From: Acidobacteriaceae bacterium
GTDB lineage: Bacteria > Acidobacteriota > Terriglobia > Bryobacterales > Bryobacteraceae
NCBI GenBank assembly: GCA_019240405.1
Contig: JAFAYL010000035.1
Span: forward strand, 1-64,000
DNA length: 64,000 nt
Reading direction: 5' to 3'
A model generated the notes under the pieces. That model saw only the letters and a program-made list of their open reading frames with translations. It did no database searches and had not been told where the DNA came from. Positions 10,061 through 17,497 of this stretch are shown piece after piece; position 1 is the first letter of the stretch, and the number at the start of each line of letters is the position of its first letter. A program made the translations under genes and the position numbers.

Positions 10061-11482
10061 TTAAACGAAAGCCGCCGATTCCGCCGTCTCCTCCAGTACT
10101 GTTGGAAATCCAGCCGCGGCCCACGCATCGTAACCACCAAGAACGTTTACAACATCATCGAATCCTGACGCCTTCAGCAGACTGCACGCAATCGCGCTTC
10201 GATATCCACTTTTGCAATGCACTGCGAATCGTGAACGCTTATCGAGCGCGCCCAAACTCTCCCGCAGCTTGTCGAGTGGACGATGCAGCGCTCCGGCTAT
10301 GTGGCCGTCCTTCCACTCAGGAGCCCGCCGCACGTCCAACACGCAAAGCGGCGAAGCCTCGCGTGCACCTTTCTCTTCTATCTCATCCCGTAGATCTTGG
10401 ACCGTCCACTGATCCACCGTTTCGAGTGGCAGGCCTTGTTTCACCCATCCGGCAATTCCGTCCGCGATGTAACCGGGGACCCGCTCGATTCCGACCCGCG
10501 CAAGCCGGTAGCGCGCCTCTTCAGCCGATCCAGTATCTTCGCAGGCGAGGATTACGTCGCGGTCCAATCCGAGGACCGATCCCGCCCAGGAGGCAAACTG
10601 CCCTCCTAAGCCGATATTGATCGACCCTGGAATATGGCCCGAACAAAACGCATTCGCCGGACGCGTATCTAGAACGGCTGCTCCGCGGGCCGTGAGCGTC
10701 TCGACTTCTCTCGCGATGAGCGGTTTCAATGGAGGCAGCTCGGCCAATGCAGAAGCGCCTTCCCGGTTGATATTCACATCACGGCGAAAGTATTCGGGCC
10801 TTTCCGGCAACCCTTCAGTCACAAGACTTATAAATTGATCGCGTGACATGGGGCGGAGAGCATAGTTCCACTGCCGCTCACGCCCGACCGTGGAGCTCCG
10901 GTCGTTACTGATATTCCTTCCGCACATCGAGCCTGCACCGTGAGCCGGATACACCAGAACACTGTCCGGTAGCTCAAGCAGCTTCTCGTGAATACTCTGG
11001 TAAAGCAGCCCTGCAAGTTCCGCAGGCTTATGCGTTTCGTCAAGATCCGGGCGCCCGACATCTCCGATGAACAACGTGTCCCCTGTAAAGACCGCCCACG
11101 GGCTGTTTCCACGTTCAAGATCCGTCACCACCACGCATACGCTCTCGATTGTGTGTCCCGGAGTCTGCAAAAATCGCAAGATACACTTCCCGAGGTGAAT
11201 CTCATCTCCTTCGCGCACCGCCCGGTGTGCAAATTTCGCGCCCGATCCTTCGCCCAGATAGATAACTGCGCCGGTGCGCCGCGCGAGCTCCAGATGGCCC
11301 GAGACGAAATCAGCGTGTAGATGAGTCTCGATCACGTGAGCGATTCGTACACCGTGCTGTTGTGCCGCTTCTAAATAGATCTCGACATCTCGTTGTGGGT
11401 CCACTACGGCCGCAACGCCTTCAGACCCGACCAGGTACGACGCGTGCGCAAGGCACCCTAAATAGAACTGCTCAAATATCAC
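10061..11482 (-). CDS. ETHE1-like persulfide dioxygenase fused to two rhodanese domains
   Basis: 473 residues. The N-terminal 230 residues are a metallo-beta-lactamase domain with ETHLHADFVSGH, the TPGHTIESV strand with another metal His, FTGDTLFIGDVGRPDL and YPAHGAGSMCG. This pattern is that of ETHE1-type persulfide dioxygenases, non-heme iron enzymes that oxidise glutathione persulfide to sulfite. Two rhodanese domains follow (about 265-350 and 365-465); the second has a complete active loop, HCKSGYRS, the first a less regular ACEDTGSAEEA loop. The fusion would move sulfane sulfur between domains during sulfide detoxification. The GTG start has a GAGAGG ribosome-binding site. It is divergent from the nucleoside hydrolase; the 95-base gap should hold both promoters. 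Confidence 0.9.
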   Translation of the reverse strand: MIFEQFYLGCLAHASYLVGSEGVAAVVDPQRDVEIYLEAAQQHGVRIAHVIETHLHADFVSGHLELARRTGAVIYLGEGSGAKFAHRAVREGDEIHLGKCILRFLQTPGHTIESVCVVVTDLERGNSPWAVFTGDTLFIGDVGRPDLDETHKPAELAGLLYQSIHEKLLELPDSVLVYPAHGAGSMCGRNISNDRSSTVGRERQWNYALRPMSRDQFISLVTEGLPERPEYFRRDVNINREGASALAELPPLKPLIAREVETLTARGAAVLDTRPANAFCSGHIPGSINIGLGGQFASWAGSVLGLDRDVILACEDTGSAEEARYRLARVGIERVPGYIADGIAGWVKQGLPLETVDQWTVQDLRDEIEEKGAREASPLCVLDVRRAPEWKDGHIAGALHRPLDKLRESLGALDKRSRFAVHCKSGYRSAIACSLLKASGFDDVVNVLGGYDAWAAAGFPTVLEETAESAAFV

Positions 11483-11577
11483 TGGTGCACCTCTCTTCTA
11501 CGCTCTCACCCGCCGAACTCCCAACCAAAACAAGCTTTTCGGACATGATACGGTATTTCTCAGTCACGCGGGAAAAC

Positions 11578-12597
11578 ATGTTTCGCTCGCTGTTGCTTGC
11601 TCTCATCCTATTAACCCTTGCATGTAGCGGGCGGAGCCTCGCTGCTGAACCGGTACGTTTGATCTTAGATACCGACATTGGCAACGATGTTGACGACGCA
11701 CTTGCACTTGCCATGATTCACGCGCTCGAAAATCGTGCCGAGGTCCGCCTGCTTGCGGTCACCATCACAAAAGACAATCGCTACGCTGCCCCGTTCGTGG
11801 ATCTACTCAACACGTTTTACGGACGGCCCGGCATTCCCATCGGGGTGGTCCACAATGGCAAAACCCGCGAGGATTCGCCGATGCTCAAAGTACCGGTTGA
11901 GCGCCGCGACTCTTCCGGGCAATATGTTTACCCACGCCACATTCAAGATGGCTCACAAGCCGTCGATGCAGTTGAACTGCTGGCGCGGCTGATACGCGGC
12001 GAACCGGATCACTCCGTCACAATTGCGCAAATCGGCTTTAGCACTAATCTCGTGCGGCTTCTAAAAACATCCGGCGGCCGCGATCTCGTCCGGCAGAAGG
12101 TAAAAGTGCTTTGTCTAATGGCCGGCAATTTCGTTAAAGCTGAGCCTGAATACAACGTCTATACAGATCCCGATTCCGCTAGATCGCTTTTCGAACAGTG
12201 GCCGACCTCTATGATCTTCAGCGGATTCGAAGTAGGACTGAAAATAACATTCCCCTTTGAAGCGATCCAGCGAGACTTCGCCTACGCCGATAAGCATCCG
12301 ATTCCGGAGGCTTACCGCATCTACGTGGGTAAACCCGAGGACCACCCGAATTGGGACTCGACGGCGGTGCTCGAAGCCATACGCCCCGACCGCGGCTATT
12401 TCGACCTTTCTCCGCCCGGCAGGGTCACGTTAGGCCCTAAAGACACTACCGTGTTTACCCCAGATCCACAAGGTAACTGCCGCTATCTGATCATTAGACC
12501 CGACCAGGTGGAGCGCGTGCGGGAGTTGATCGCAATCCTGGTCAGCGAACCGCCACAACGCACTCCGTCCGCCGCTACAAGCCGGATGGTCTTCTAA
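11578..12597 (+). CDS. Secreted inosine-uridine-type nucleoside hydrolase
   Basis: 339 residues from the chosen ATG at 11578; an in-frame ATG at 11545 would put extra residues before the signal peptide. The N-terminus FRSLLLALILLTLACSGRSLAA is a signal peptide, with a possible lipoprotein Cys but better signal peptidase I spacing. The calcium-site signature of nucleoside N-ribohydrolases is clear: DTDIGNDVDDALALAM. It should cleave nucleosides into base and ribose outside the cytoplasm. Secreted members are less studied than IunH-type cytosolic ones, so substrate range is open. It is followed after a few bases by an unrecognised membrane protein. Confidence 0.9.
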   Translation: MFRSLLLALILLTLACSGRSLAAEPVRLILDTDIGNDVDDALALAMIHALENRAEVRLLAVTITKDNRYAAPFVDLLNTFYGRPGIPIGVVHNGKTREDSPMLKVPVERRDSSGQYVYPRHIQDGSQAVDAVELLARLIRGEPDHSVTIAQIGFSTNLVRLLKTSGGRDLVRQKVKVLCLMAGNFVKAEPEYNVYTDPDSARSLFEQWPTSMIFSGFEVGLKITFPFEAIQRDFAYADKHPIPEAYRIYVGKPEDHPNWDSTAVLEAIRPDRGYFDLSPPGRVTLGPKDTTVFTPDPQGNCRYLIIRPDQVERVRELIAILVSEPPQRTPSAATSRMVF

Positions 12598-12622
12598 AAC
12601 CTCTTTGGGCCACAGCACCTCT

Positions 12623-13543
12623 GTGCGAATCCAACTGAAACCATCGCTCGTTTGGGCACTCCTGGCCGTCCTGATTGCCGGACTTGCATTTGTAATCGAT
12701 TATTACCGGCACCGGTTCGTCAGATCAGATTCGGACATGCTGGCATTTCTCCCCTCGTCGGAAGCCACAGTTTTCTTCGCAAATACCTCGGCTCTTCACA
12801 GGGCTGGCGTGCTGAATATGTTTGCTGTGTCCAAGACAAGCATCGAACCCGACTATCAGGATTTTGTGCGCCGAACGCAGTTCGATTACACGAGAGACAT
12901 TCGTGCCATTGCAGGCGCGGTCGACACAAATCGCATTCTGTTGCTGATTCGCGGAAGGTTCGATTGGAACAGGTTGCGCGCGTATGCATTGACCCATGGA
13001 GGCATCTGCAAGGATCCCCTGTGTAACCTTCCTGCGGCGAATCCCGGTCGCTGGATTTCTTTTCTTCCGATTCAACCGGATGTCATGGCTTTGGCGGTGG
13101 CTTCTGATGGCGCGGCCGTTACGGCAGTTTCTACGAATCAAAACCGGACCTTAGAGCGGGTGCCGCCTTATCCAGTTTGGGTCAGGGTGGCGCCGGCTGT
13201 TTTTCGTAAGCCAGTTGCGCTTCCTTTCGCTGTCAGAATATTCGCCATCTCGCTGCAACCGGCTGATCGCGTACTCTTGTCGCTCGATTTGAGCGGAACT
13301 AGCGCATGGCCCTTCGTGCTCCGATTGGATGCTCAATGTCCGAATTTCGCAGCCGCCGAGACGATGAAAGCCCAATTGGAGCTCGAAACACGACTTTTGC
13401 GGATGGAATTAGCTCGCGAGCGTCGGCAACCACGCCCTGACGATCTCACAGGCTTGCTCGTGGCGGGTAGTTTTGCAGTCTCAAAGAAACGTGTCATCGG
13501 AGACTGGCCGATTCGCAAAGAGCTTCTGAAAACTCTCGAGTGA
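12623..13543 (+). CDS. Unrecognised membrane-anchored protein
   Basis: About 306 residues from GTG 12623; a TTG at 12605 is an alternative start and neither has a strong ribosome-binding site. A single hydrophobic segment near the N-terminus (LVWALLAVLIAGLAFVIDY) anchors a large extracytoplasmic part. A segment reading DMLAFLPSSEATVFFANTSA, followed by FDYTRDIRAIAGAVDT and ILLLIRGRFDW, resembles acidobacterial proteins that describe themselves only as hypothetical; repeats of this type occur in periplasmic substrate-free folds. A Lys/Arg-rich helix lies near the C-terminus. Function unknown. It follows the nucleoside hydrolase closely and precedes rel by about 50 bases, with all three on the same strand. 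Confidence 0.7.
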   Translation: MRIQLKPSLVWALLAVLIAGLAFVIDYYRHRFVRSDSDMLAFLPSSEATVFFANTSALHRAGVLNMFAVSKTSIEPDYQDFVRRTQFDYTRDIRAIAGAVDTNRILLLIRGRFDWNRLRAYALTHGGICKDPLCNLPAANPGRWISFLPIQPDVMALAVASDGAAVTAVSTNQNRTLERVPPYPVWVRVAPAVFRKPVALPFAVRIFAISLQPADRVLLSLDLSGTSAWPFVLRLDAQCPNFAAAETMKAQLELETRLLRMELARERRQPRPDDLTGLLVAGSFAVSKKRVIGDWPIRKELLKTLE

Positions 13544-13593
13544 GCCGCCGGACGAAAAACGTGAATGCTGTTCTAACCTAGTAATAAGACGGG

Positions 13594-15804
13594 ATGTCCA
13601 CCACACTCTTGGCGGAACCTCAGATCGATCAACTCTATAAAAGCCTGCAAGAGAAAGTAAGATCTCGCCGGCCTAACGAAGATCTGAGCGGTCTCGAAAA
13701 CGCATATCGCTTCGCATTGCACGCGCACGACGGGCAGAGGCGGGATTCGGGTGAACCTTATATAACGCATCCGCTTGCCGTTGCGGACCTGCTCGCAGAC
13801 ATGCAGATGGATCTGGTTACTCTTGAGACCGGTTTGCTGCATGACGTGCTTGAAGATACGAAGACAAAACCCGACGACCTCAAGGAAAGATTCGGCGAGG
13901 ATGTTGCCCGCTGCGTGGACGGTGTCACAAAACTGACAAAGATCAGTCTCGCGAACCGGGAGGACCGGCAAGCAGAGAGTCTCCGCAAGATGCTGCTGGC
14001 AATGACCAGTGATATTCGCGTCATTATCGTCAAACTGGCCGACCGCCTCCATAATTTGCGGACCATTAGTGCCCTTCCGCGCGACAAGCAGGAAGCTATC
14101 GCGCAAGAAACCATCGATATATATGCGCCCATTGCGCACCGGCTTGGAATGGGCAAGATTCGCGGCGCGCTCGAAGACCTGGCCTTCGAAACACTCCAAC
14201 CCGAAGCTGCGGCTGAGCTGATGCGCGAGATCGAATCAAAAAGACAGGAAAACGAAGAATGGGTACGCCAGATCCAAACCGAAATCGCACAGAGGCTTAC
14301 AAAAGAGACTATTCCAGCCCGGGTCGATGGCCGCGTTAAACGCGCTTACTCGGTCTACTCGAAACTAAAGCGCCAGCGGATCACGCTCGATCAGGTGTAC
14401 GATCTTCTCGCCGTCAGAATTATCACGGATTCGGTGAAAAACTGCTATGCCGCCCTGGGAGTAATTCATAACGAATGGCACCCTATCCCGGACCGCATCA
14501 AAGACTTCATCGCCATGCCGCGGCCTAATCTGTATCAATCGCTGCACACGTCAGTGATCGGTCCCGGTGGGGTCGCCTTCGAAGTACAAATCCGAACGGA
14601 AGAAATGCACCGCAATGCAGAGGAAGGAATCGCGGCGCATTGGAAATACAAAGAGGGCAGCAAAGGACCAGGTCAGGACGATCAGCGCATTGCGTGGCTT
14701 AGGCAGCTCATGGAGTGGCAGCGGGAAATGCGCGATTCGGGCGATTTCCTGTCCACCCTCAAAGTCGATCTATATCCCGAGGAAGTTTACACCTTTACGC
14801 CGAAGGGCCGTGTCATTGTGCTACCGCGAGATGCCACGCCCATCGATTTCGCTTATGCGATCCACACCGACGTCGGAAACAGTTGCGTTGGCGCTCGCGT
14901 AAACGGCGCAATCAAGCCTCTGAAATACGCGCTCCGCAACGGCGACGTCGTCGAGATCCTCACTCAACCGGGACATCAGCCAAGTAAGGATTGGCTGGGC
15001 GTTGTCAAAACCTCACGCGCGCGAAACAAGATCAAACATGTGATCAACACCGCCGAGCGTGCCAAAGCGGTTGAGATCGGCCAGAAATCGCTGGAGAAAG
15101 AGGCACGCCGCCTGGGGCTGAATCTCGGGCGATTTTCGCGCGATGATTTCGAGAACGTCGCCTCTGAATACGGTGTCAGTAAAACAGAAGATTTGCTCGC
15201 GGCCCTTGGCTTTGGCAGATTTTCAGCGCGGCAGGTTTTGCAAAAAGTGGCTGCCGACGACGTTATTCCGGAGCCGCCCGCTGCTCCTGTTCCCTCGCTG
15301 CCGCCTCGCGTACCGCAGCTTCAGCCTGGTTTACCCCCGGGCGATTTGACGATTCACGTCAAAGGGGTCGATGATGTTCTAGTTTACCGGGCGAAATGTT
15401 GTAATCCGATTCGCGGCGAGCAGATTGTCGGCTACATCACTCGCGGCAAAGGCGTTGCCGTGCACTCCGTTCAATGTCCCAATGTGCAAGCCATGCTGTA
15501 TGAGTCTGAGCGTAAGATCGATGTCGAATGGGCGCGCAGCGCAAGCGAGCCACTGCCCGTCAAAGTAGTTATCTTCACCGACGACCGGCCCGGGATTCTC
15601 AATCAGCTCACGTCCATCTTGTCTGCTGAACAGAGCAATATCCGCACGCTTGAGGCAAGGGGCGATCAGTCCCGTACAGATGACAGCGCGATTGTCGACA
15701 TTACCATGGAAGTCCGGGACAAGAAGCAGCTCGAGCGCGTCATCACTGCATTCCGCCGCGTTCCGGGCGTCAGAGACATCGAGCGCGTTCGAAATGTGTC
15801 CTAG
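13594..15804 (+). CDS. rel: Bifunctional (p)ppGpp synthetase/hydrolase (long RSH)
   Basis: 736 residues, full length for a long RSH enzyme. Domains in order: HD hydrolase (about 35-190) with HAHDGQRRDSGEPYITHP and the catalytic His83-Asp84 in LLHDVLEDT; synthetase (about 235-350) with RIKDFIAMPRPNLYQSLHT; TGS (about 395-455) with VYTFTPKGRVIVLPRDATPI; a linker/zinc-finger-like region (KCCNPIRGEQIVGYITRGKG); and a C-terminal ACT domain. The RxKD loop (RIKD) in the synthetase is the form found in bifunctional Rel/SpoT, and the HD pair is intact, so both synthesis and breakdown of (p)ppGpp are expected. It is probably the main stringent-response enzyme of the cell. Confidence 0.96.
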   Translation: MSTTLLAEPQIDQLYKSLQEKVRSRRPNEDLSGLENAYRFALHAHDGQRRDSGEPYITHPLAVADLLADMQMDLVTLETGLLHDVLEDTKTKPDDLKERFGEDVARCVDGVTKLTKISLANREDRQAESLRKMLLAMTSDIRVIIVKLADRLHNLRTISALPRDKQEAIAQETIDIYAPIAHRLGMGKIRGALEDLAFETLQPEAAAELMREIESKRQENEEWVRQIQTEIAQRLTKETIPARVDGRVKRAYSVYSKLKRQRITLDQVYDLLAVRIITDSVKNCYAALGVIHNEWHPIPDRIKDFIAMPRPNLYQSLHTSVIGPGGVAFEVQIRTEEMHRNAEEGIAAHWKYKEGSKGPGQDDQRIAWLRQLMEWQREMRDSGDFLSTLKVDLYPEEVYTFTPKGRVIVLPRDATPIDFAYAIHTDVGNSCVGARVNGAIKPLKYALRNGDVVEILTQPGHQPSKDWLGVVKTSRARNKIKHVINTAERAKAVEIGQKSLEKEARRLGLNLGRFSRDDFENVASEYGVSKTEDLLAALGFGRFSARQVLQKVAADDVIPEPPAAPVPSLPPRVPQLQPGLPPGDLTIHVKGVDDVLVYRAKCCNPIRGEQIVGYITRGKGVAVHSVQCPNVQAMLYESERKIDVEWARSASEPLPVKVVIFTDDRPGILNQLTSILSAEQSNIRTLEARGDQSRTDDSAIVDITMEVRDKKQLERVITAFRRVPGVRDIERVRNVS

Positions 15805-15819
15805 GCAGAGGCGTGTGGA

Positions 15820-16203
15820 ATGCCAGACAGATTAGAAGAAACCGCCGTTGCTGACCCGGAGCATATAGCAATTTCAAAATCCACAGGCATCAAAATAGAT
15901 TGGCGGGACGGACATCATAGCGACTATTCGCTCGCTTATCTTCGCGACGAATGTCCGTGCGCGACCTGCACGGGTGCGCACGGGACGGAGCCGCAAAAAT
16001 CGAGCTATTCAAAACCGGAGCTCTTCCCGATGTTTAAGCCCGCTTTGCGAATGAATTCGGTCGAGCCGGTCGGAAGCTATGCCATCCGCATTCACTGGAA
16101 TGACGGGCACAGCACGGGAATCTACTCTTTCGATCACCTTCGAAAGATATGTCCGTGTGAAGAATGTGAATCGGCAGGCCGGATTACAGCAGCCGGAAGC
16201 TGA
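15820..16203 (+). CDS. DUF971 / GBBH-like N-terminal domain protein
   Basis: 127 residues. The sequence is the DUF971 fold also found at the N-terminus of gamma-butyrobetaine hydroxylase: two similar halves with WRDGHHSDYSLAYLRDECPC and HWNDGHSTGIYSFDHLRKICPC, each giving a strand pair and a Cys-containing turn. Cys pairs CPCATC and CPCEEC could bind a metal or Fe-S cluster; free-standing members are linked with Fe-S protein maturation (ApbC/Mrp neighbours) in other bacteria, but no such partner is here. Starts 15 bases after rel and may be co-transcribed. Its 3' end overlaps by 20 bases the end of the convergent TonB gene. Confidence 0.88.
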   Translation: MPDRLEETAVADPEHIAISKSTGIKIDWRDGHHSDYSLAYLRDECPCATCTGAHGTEPQKSSYSKPELFPMFKPALRMNSVEPVGSYAIRIHWNDGHSTGIYSFDHLRKICPCEECESAGRITAAGS

Positions 16204-17272
16204 CTTCGATGTTAGCTTCTACAGCCACCGGGCGGCCGCCTTTGTAACCAGGCCGAAATCGCCACCGCGAAACAGCTTCAACTGCTTTTTCGTCGAGTCC
16301 GAGCCCAACCGGACGAACGACCTTGATGTCTCGCGGCAACCCGTGCTCGTCGACGATAATCTGAAGGAGGACAGTTCCCGAGTATTTTGCTTTTCGCGCC
16401 TCTTCGGAGTATTCAGGCTCGACTTTTGAAACGAGCTGCGGCATCGAAACATCTCCGCCGGGGCGAAAGACACCGCCTCCGGTTCCTCCGCCGGAACCCG
16501 GCCCATAGCCGTTCCCGTTTCCGCTGCCAATACCGCCTCCTGAGCCAGTTCCAAAACCGCCAGTTCCCGGTCCAGTGGAGAACAGAGGATTCTTCGCCAA
16601 AGGATCGCCGTAGTTATCAGCCACGATCTGCGGCGCGGGCGCGGTGATCGTAGGAACAACCGGCAGCACCGGTTTCGGCACGGCTGCCATGGGCGGCATC
16701 ATCTGTTTAGGAGCGAACTTCGGCGCCTCGCCCCGGCTTACCGGCTTCGGCATCTTATTCCCGCCACCGCCGCCGCCGTGCATCTGCTCTGAAGCGGGAG
16801 GAAGTTTCGGCTTATACGGCTGTATGGGGAAGTAAATGTCCGTTACGTCCTTCATCTTCTTTTTCACGGCAGGAACCTGGTATATGATGAGCGCAAGCGC
16901 TACGATCCCAACGTGAATTAGAAGCGAAACGGCTCCGGTTCTTGTCTCGCCGCCGCGGTAAGCGCCCCAGATCGATTTCACCTCGACCGGTTTGGACGTC
17001 ACCTCCAAGGGCGGCAGCTTAGGCGGCCGGATCAAATCGCGTACATTGCTGACGAGTGATTTGTACCAAGGCACTTCGACCGCGCTCACACCGCCCATCT
17101 CAGCGCCTTCAATGGGTATTGAAGTGATCTCTAACGGTGGAAGCTTCGGCGGGTTAAAAACTTCCCGCATCCGGCGGACCATCGATTTGTAAAGGGGCTC
17201 TTGCAGATCGGCGGGAATGAGTAGCCGATCCAAGTGGGCATCCGGCTGACCGGCGTTCTGATGCTCCGTCAT
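16184..17272 (-). CDS. TonB-family energy transducer with duplicated cytoplasmic motif
   Basis: 362 residues. The C-terminal 90 residues are a classic TonB domain: PEYSEEARKAKYSGTVLLQI, then GLPRDIKVVRPVGLGLDEKA and VSRWRFRPG. One hydrophobic helix (about 124-142, LLIHVGIVALALIIYQV) is the inner-membrane anchor. Between them is a Pro-rich then Gly/Ser-rich linker (GTGGFGTGSGGGIGSGNGNG) that can span the periplasm. Unusually, the roughly 115 residues before the helix contain a motif repeated twice, YKSxVxxxRxxxxPPKLPPLExTSxPxE, at about 29-57 and 71-99. This would sit in the cytoplasm. TonB would power outer-membrane receptors such as the one at 45587; no ExbB/ExbD is in the window. Confidence 0.9.
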   Translation of the reverse strand: MTEHQNAGQPDAHLDRLLIPADLQEPLYKSMVRRMREVFNPPKLPPLEITSIPIEGAEMGGVSAVEVPWYKSLVSNVRDLIRPPKLPPLEVTSKPVEVKSIWGAYRGGETRTGAVSLLIHVGIVALALIIYQVPAVKKKMKDVTDIYFPIQPYKPKLPPASEQMHGGGGGGNKMPKPVSRGEAPKFAPKQMMPPMAAVPKPVLPVVPTITAPAPQIVADNYGDPLAKNPLFSTGPGTGGFGTGSGGGIGSGNGNGYGPGSGGGTGGGVFRPGGDVSMPQLVSKVEPEYSEEARKAKYSGTVLLQIIVDEHGLPRDIKVVRPVGLGLDEKAVEAVSRWRFRPGYKGGRPVAVEANIEVSFRLL

Positions 17273-17497
17273 GTCTTCTCTATCAACTTCACTGGGGATT
17301 GCGGCACGCTATCCGGGCAGACACGCACGCCGGCTGGTATTTATTGGACGCCATGCGAAAAACCAGGTTGCAGCTAATTTCCGTACGCAATCCGCTTGAC
17401 ACCTTCAGTGTATCACCGATTTACAACCTCGCCGTCCAGCCAAAAATTGCGCTCTCGCCAGCCGGTCTAGTACCAGATCACCTCACCGTCGTCCCGC

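Noticed and set aside
17396-17424. TTGACA with an ATTTAC box on the plus strand
   Set aside because: No plus-strand gene follows; the downstream genes are on the minus strand and the -10 match is poor.
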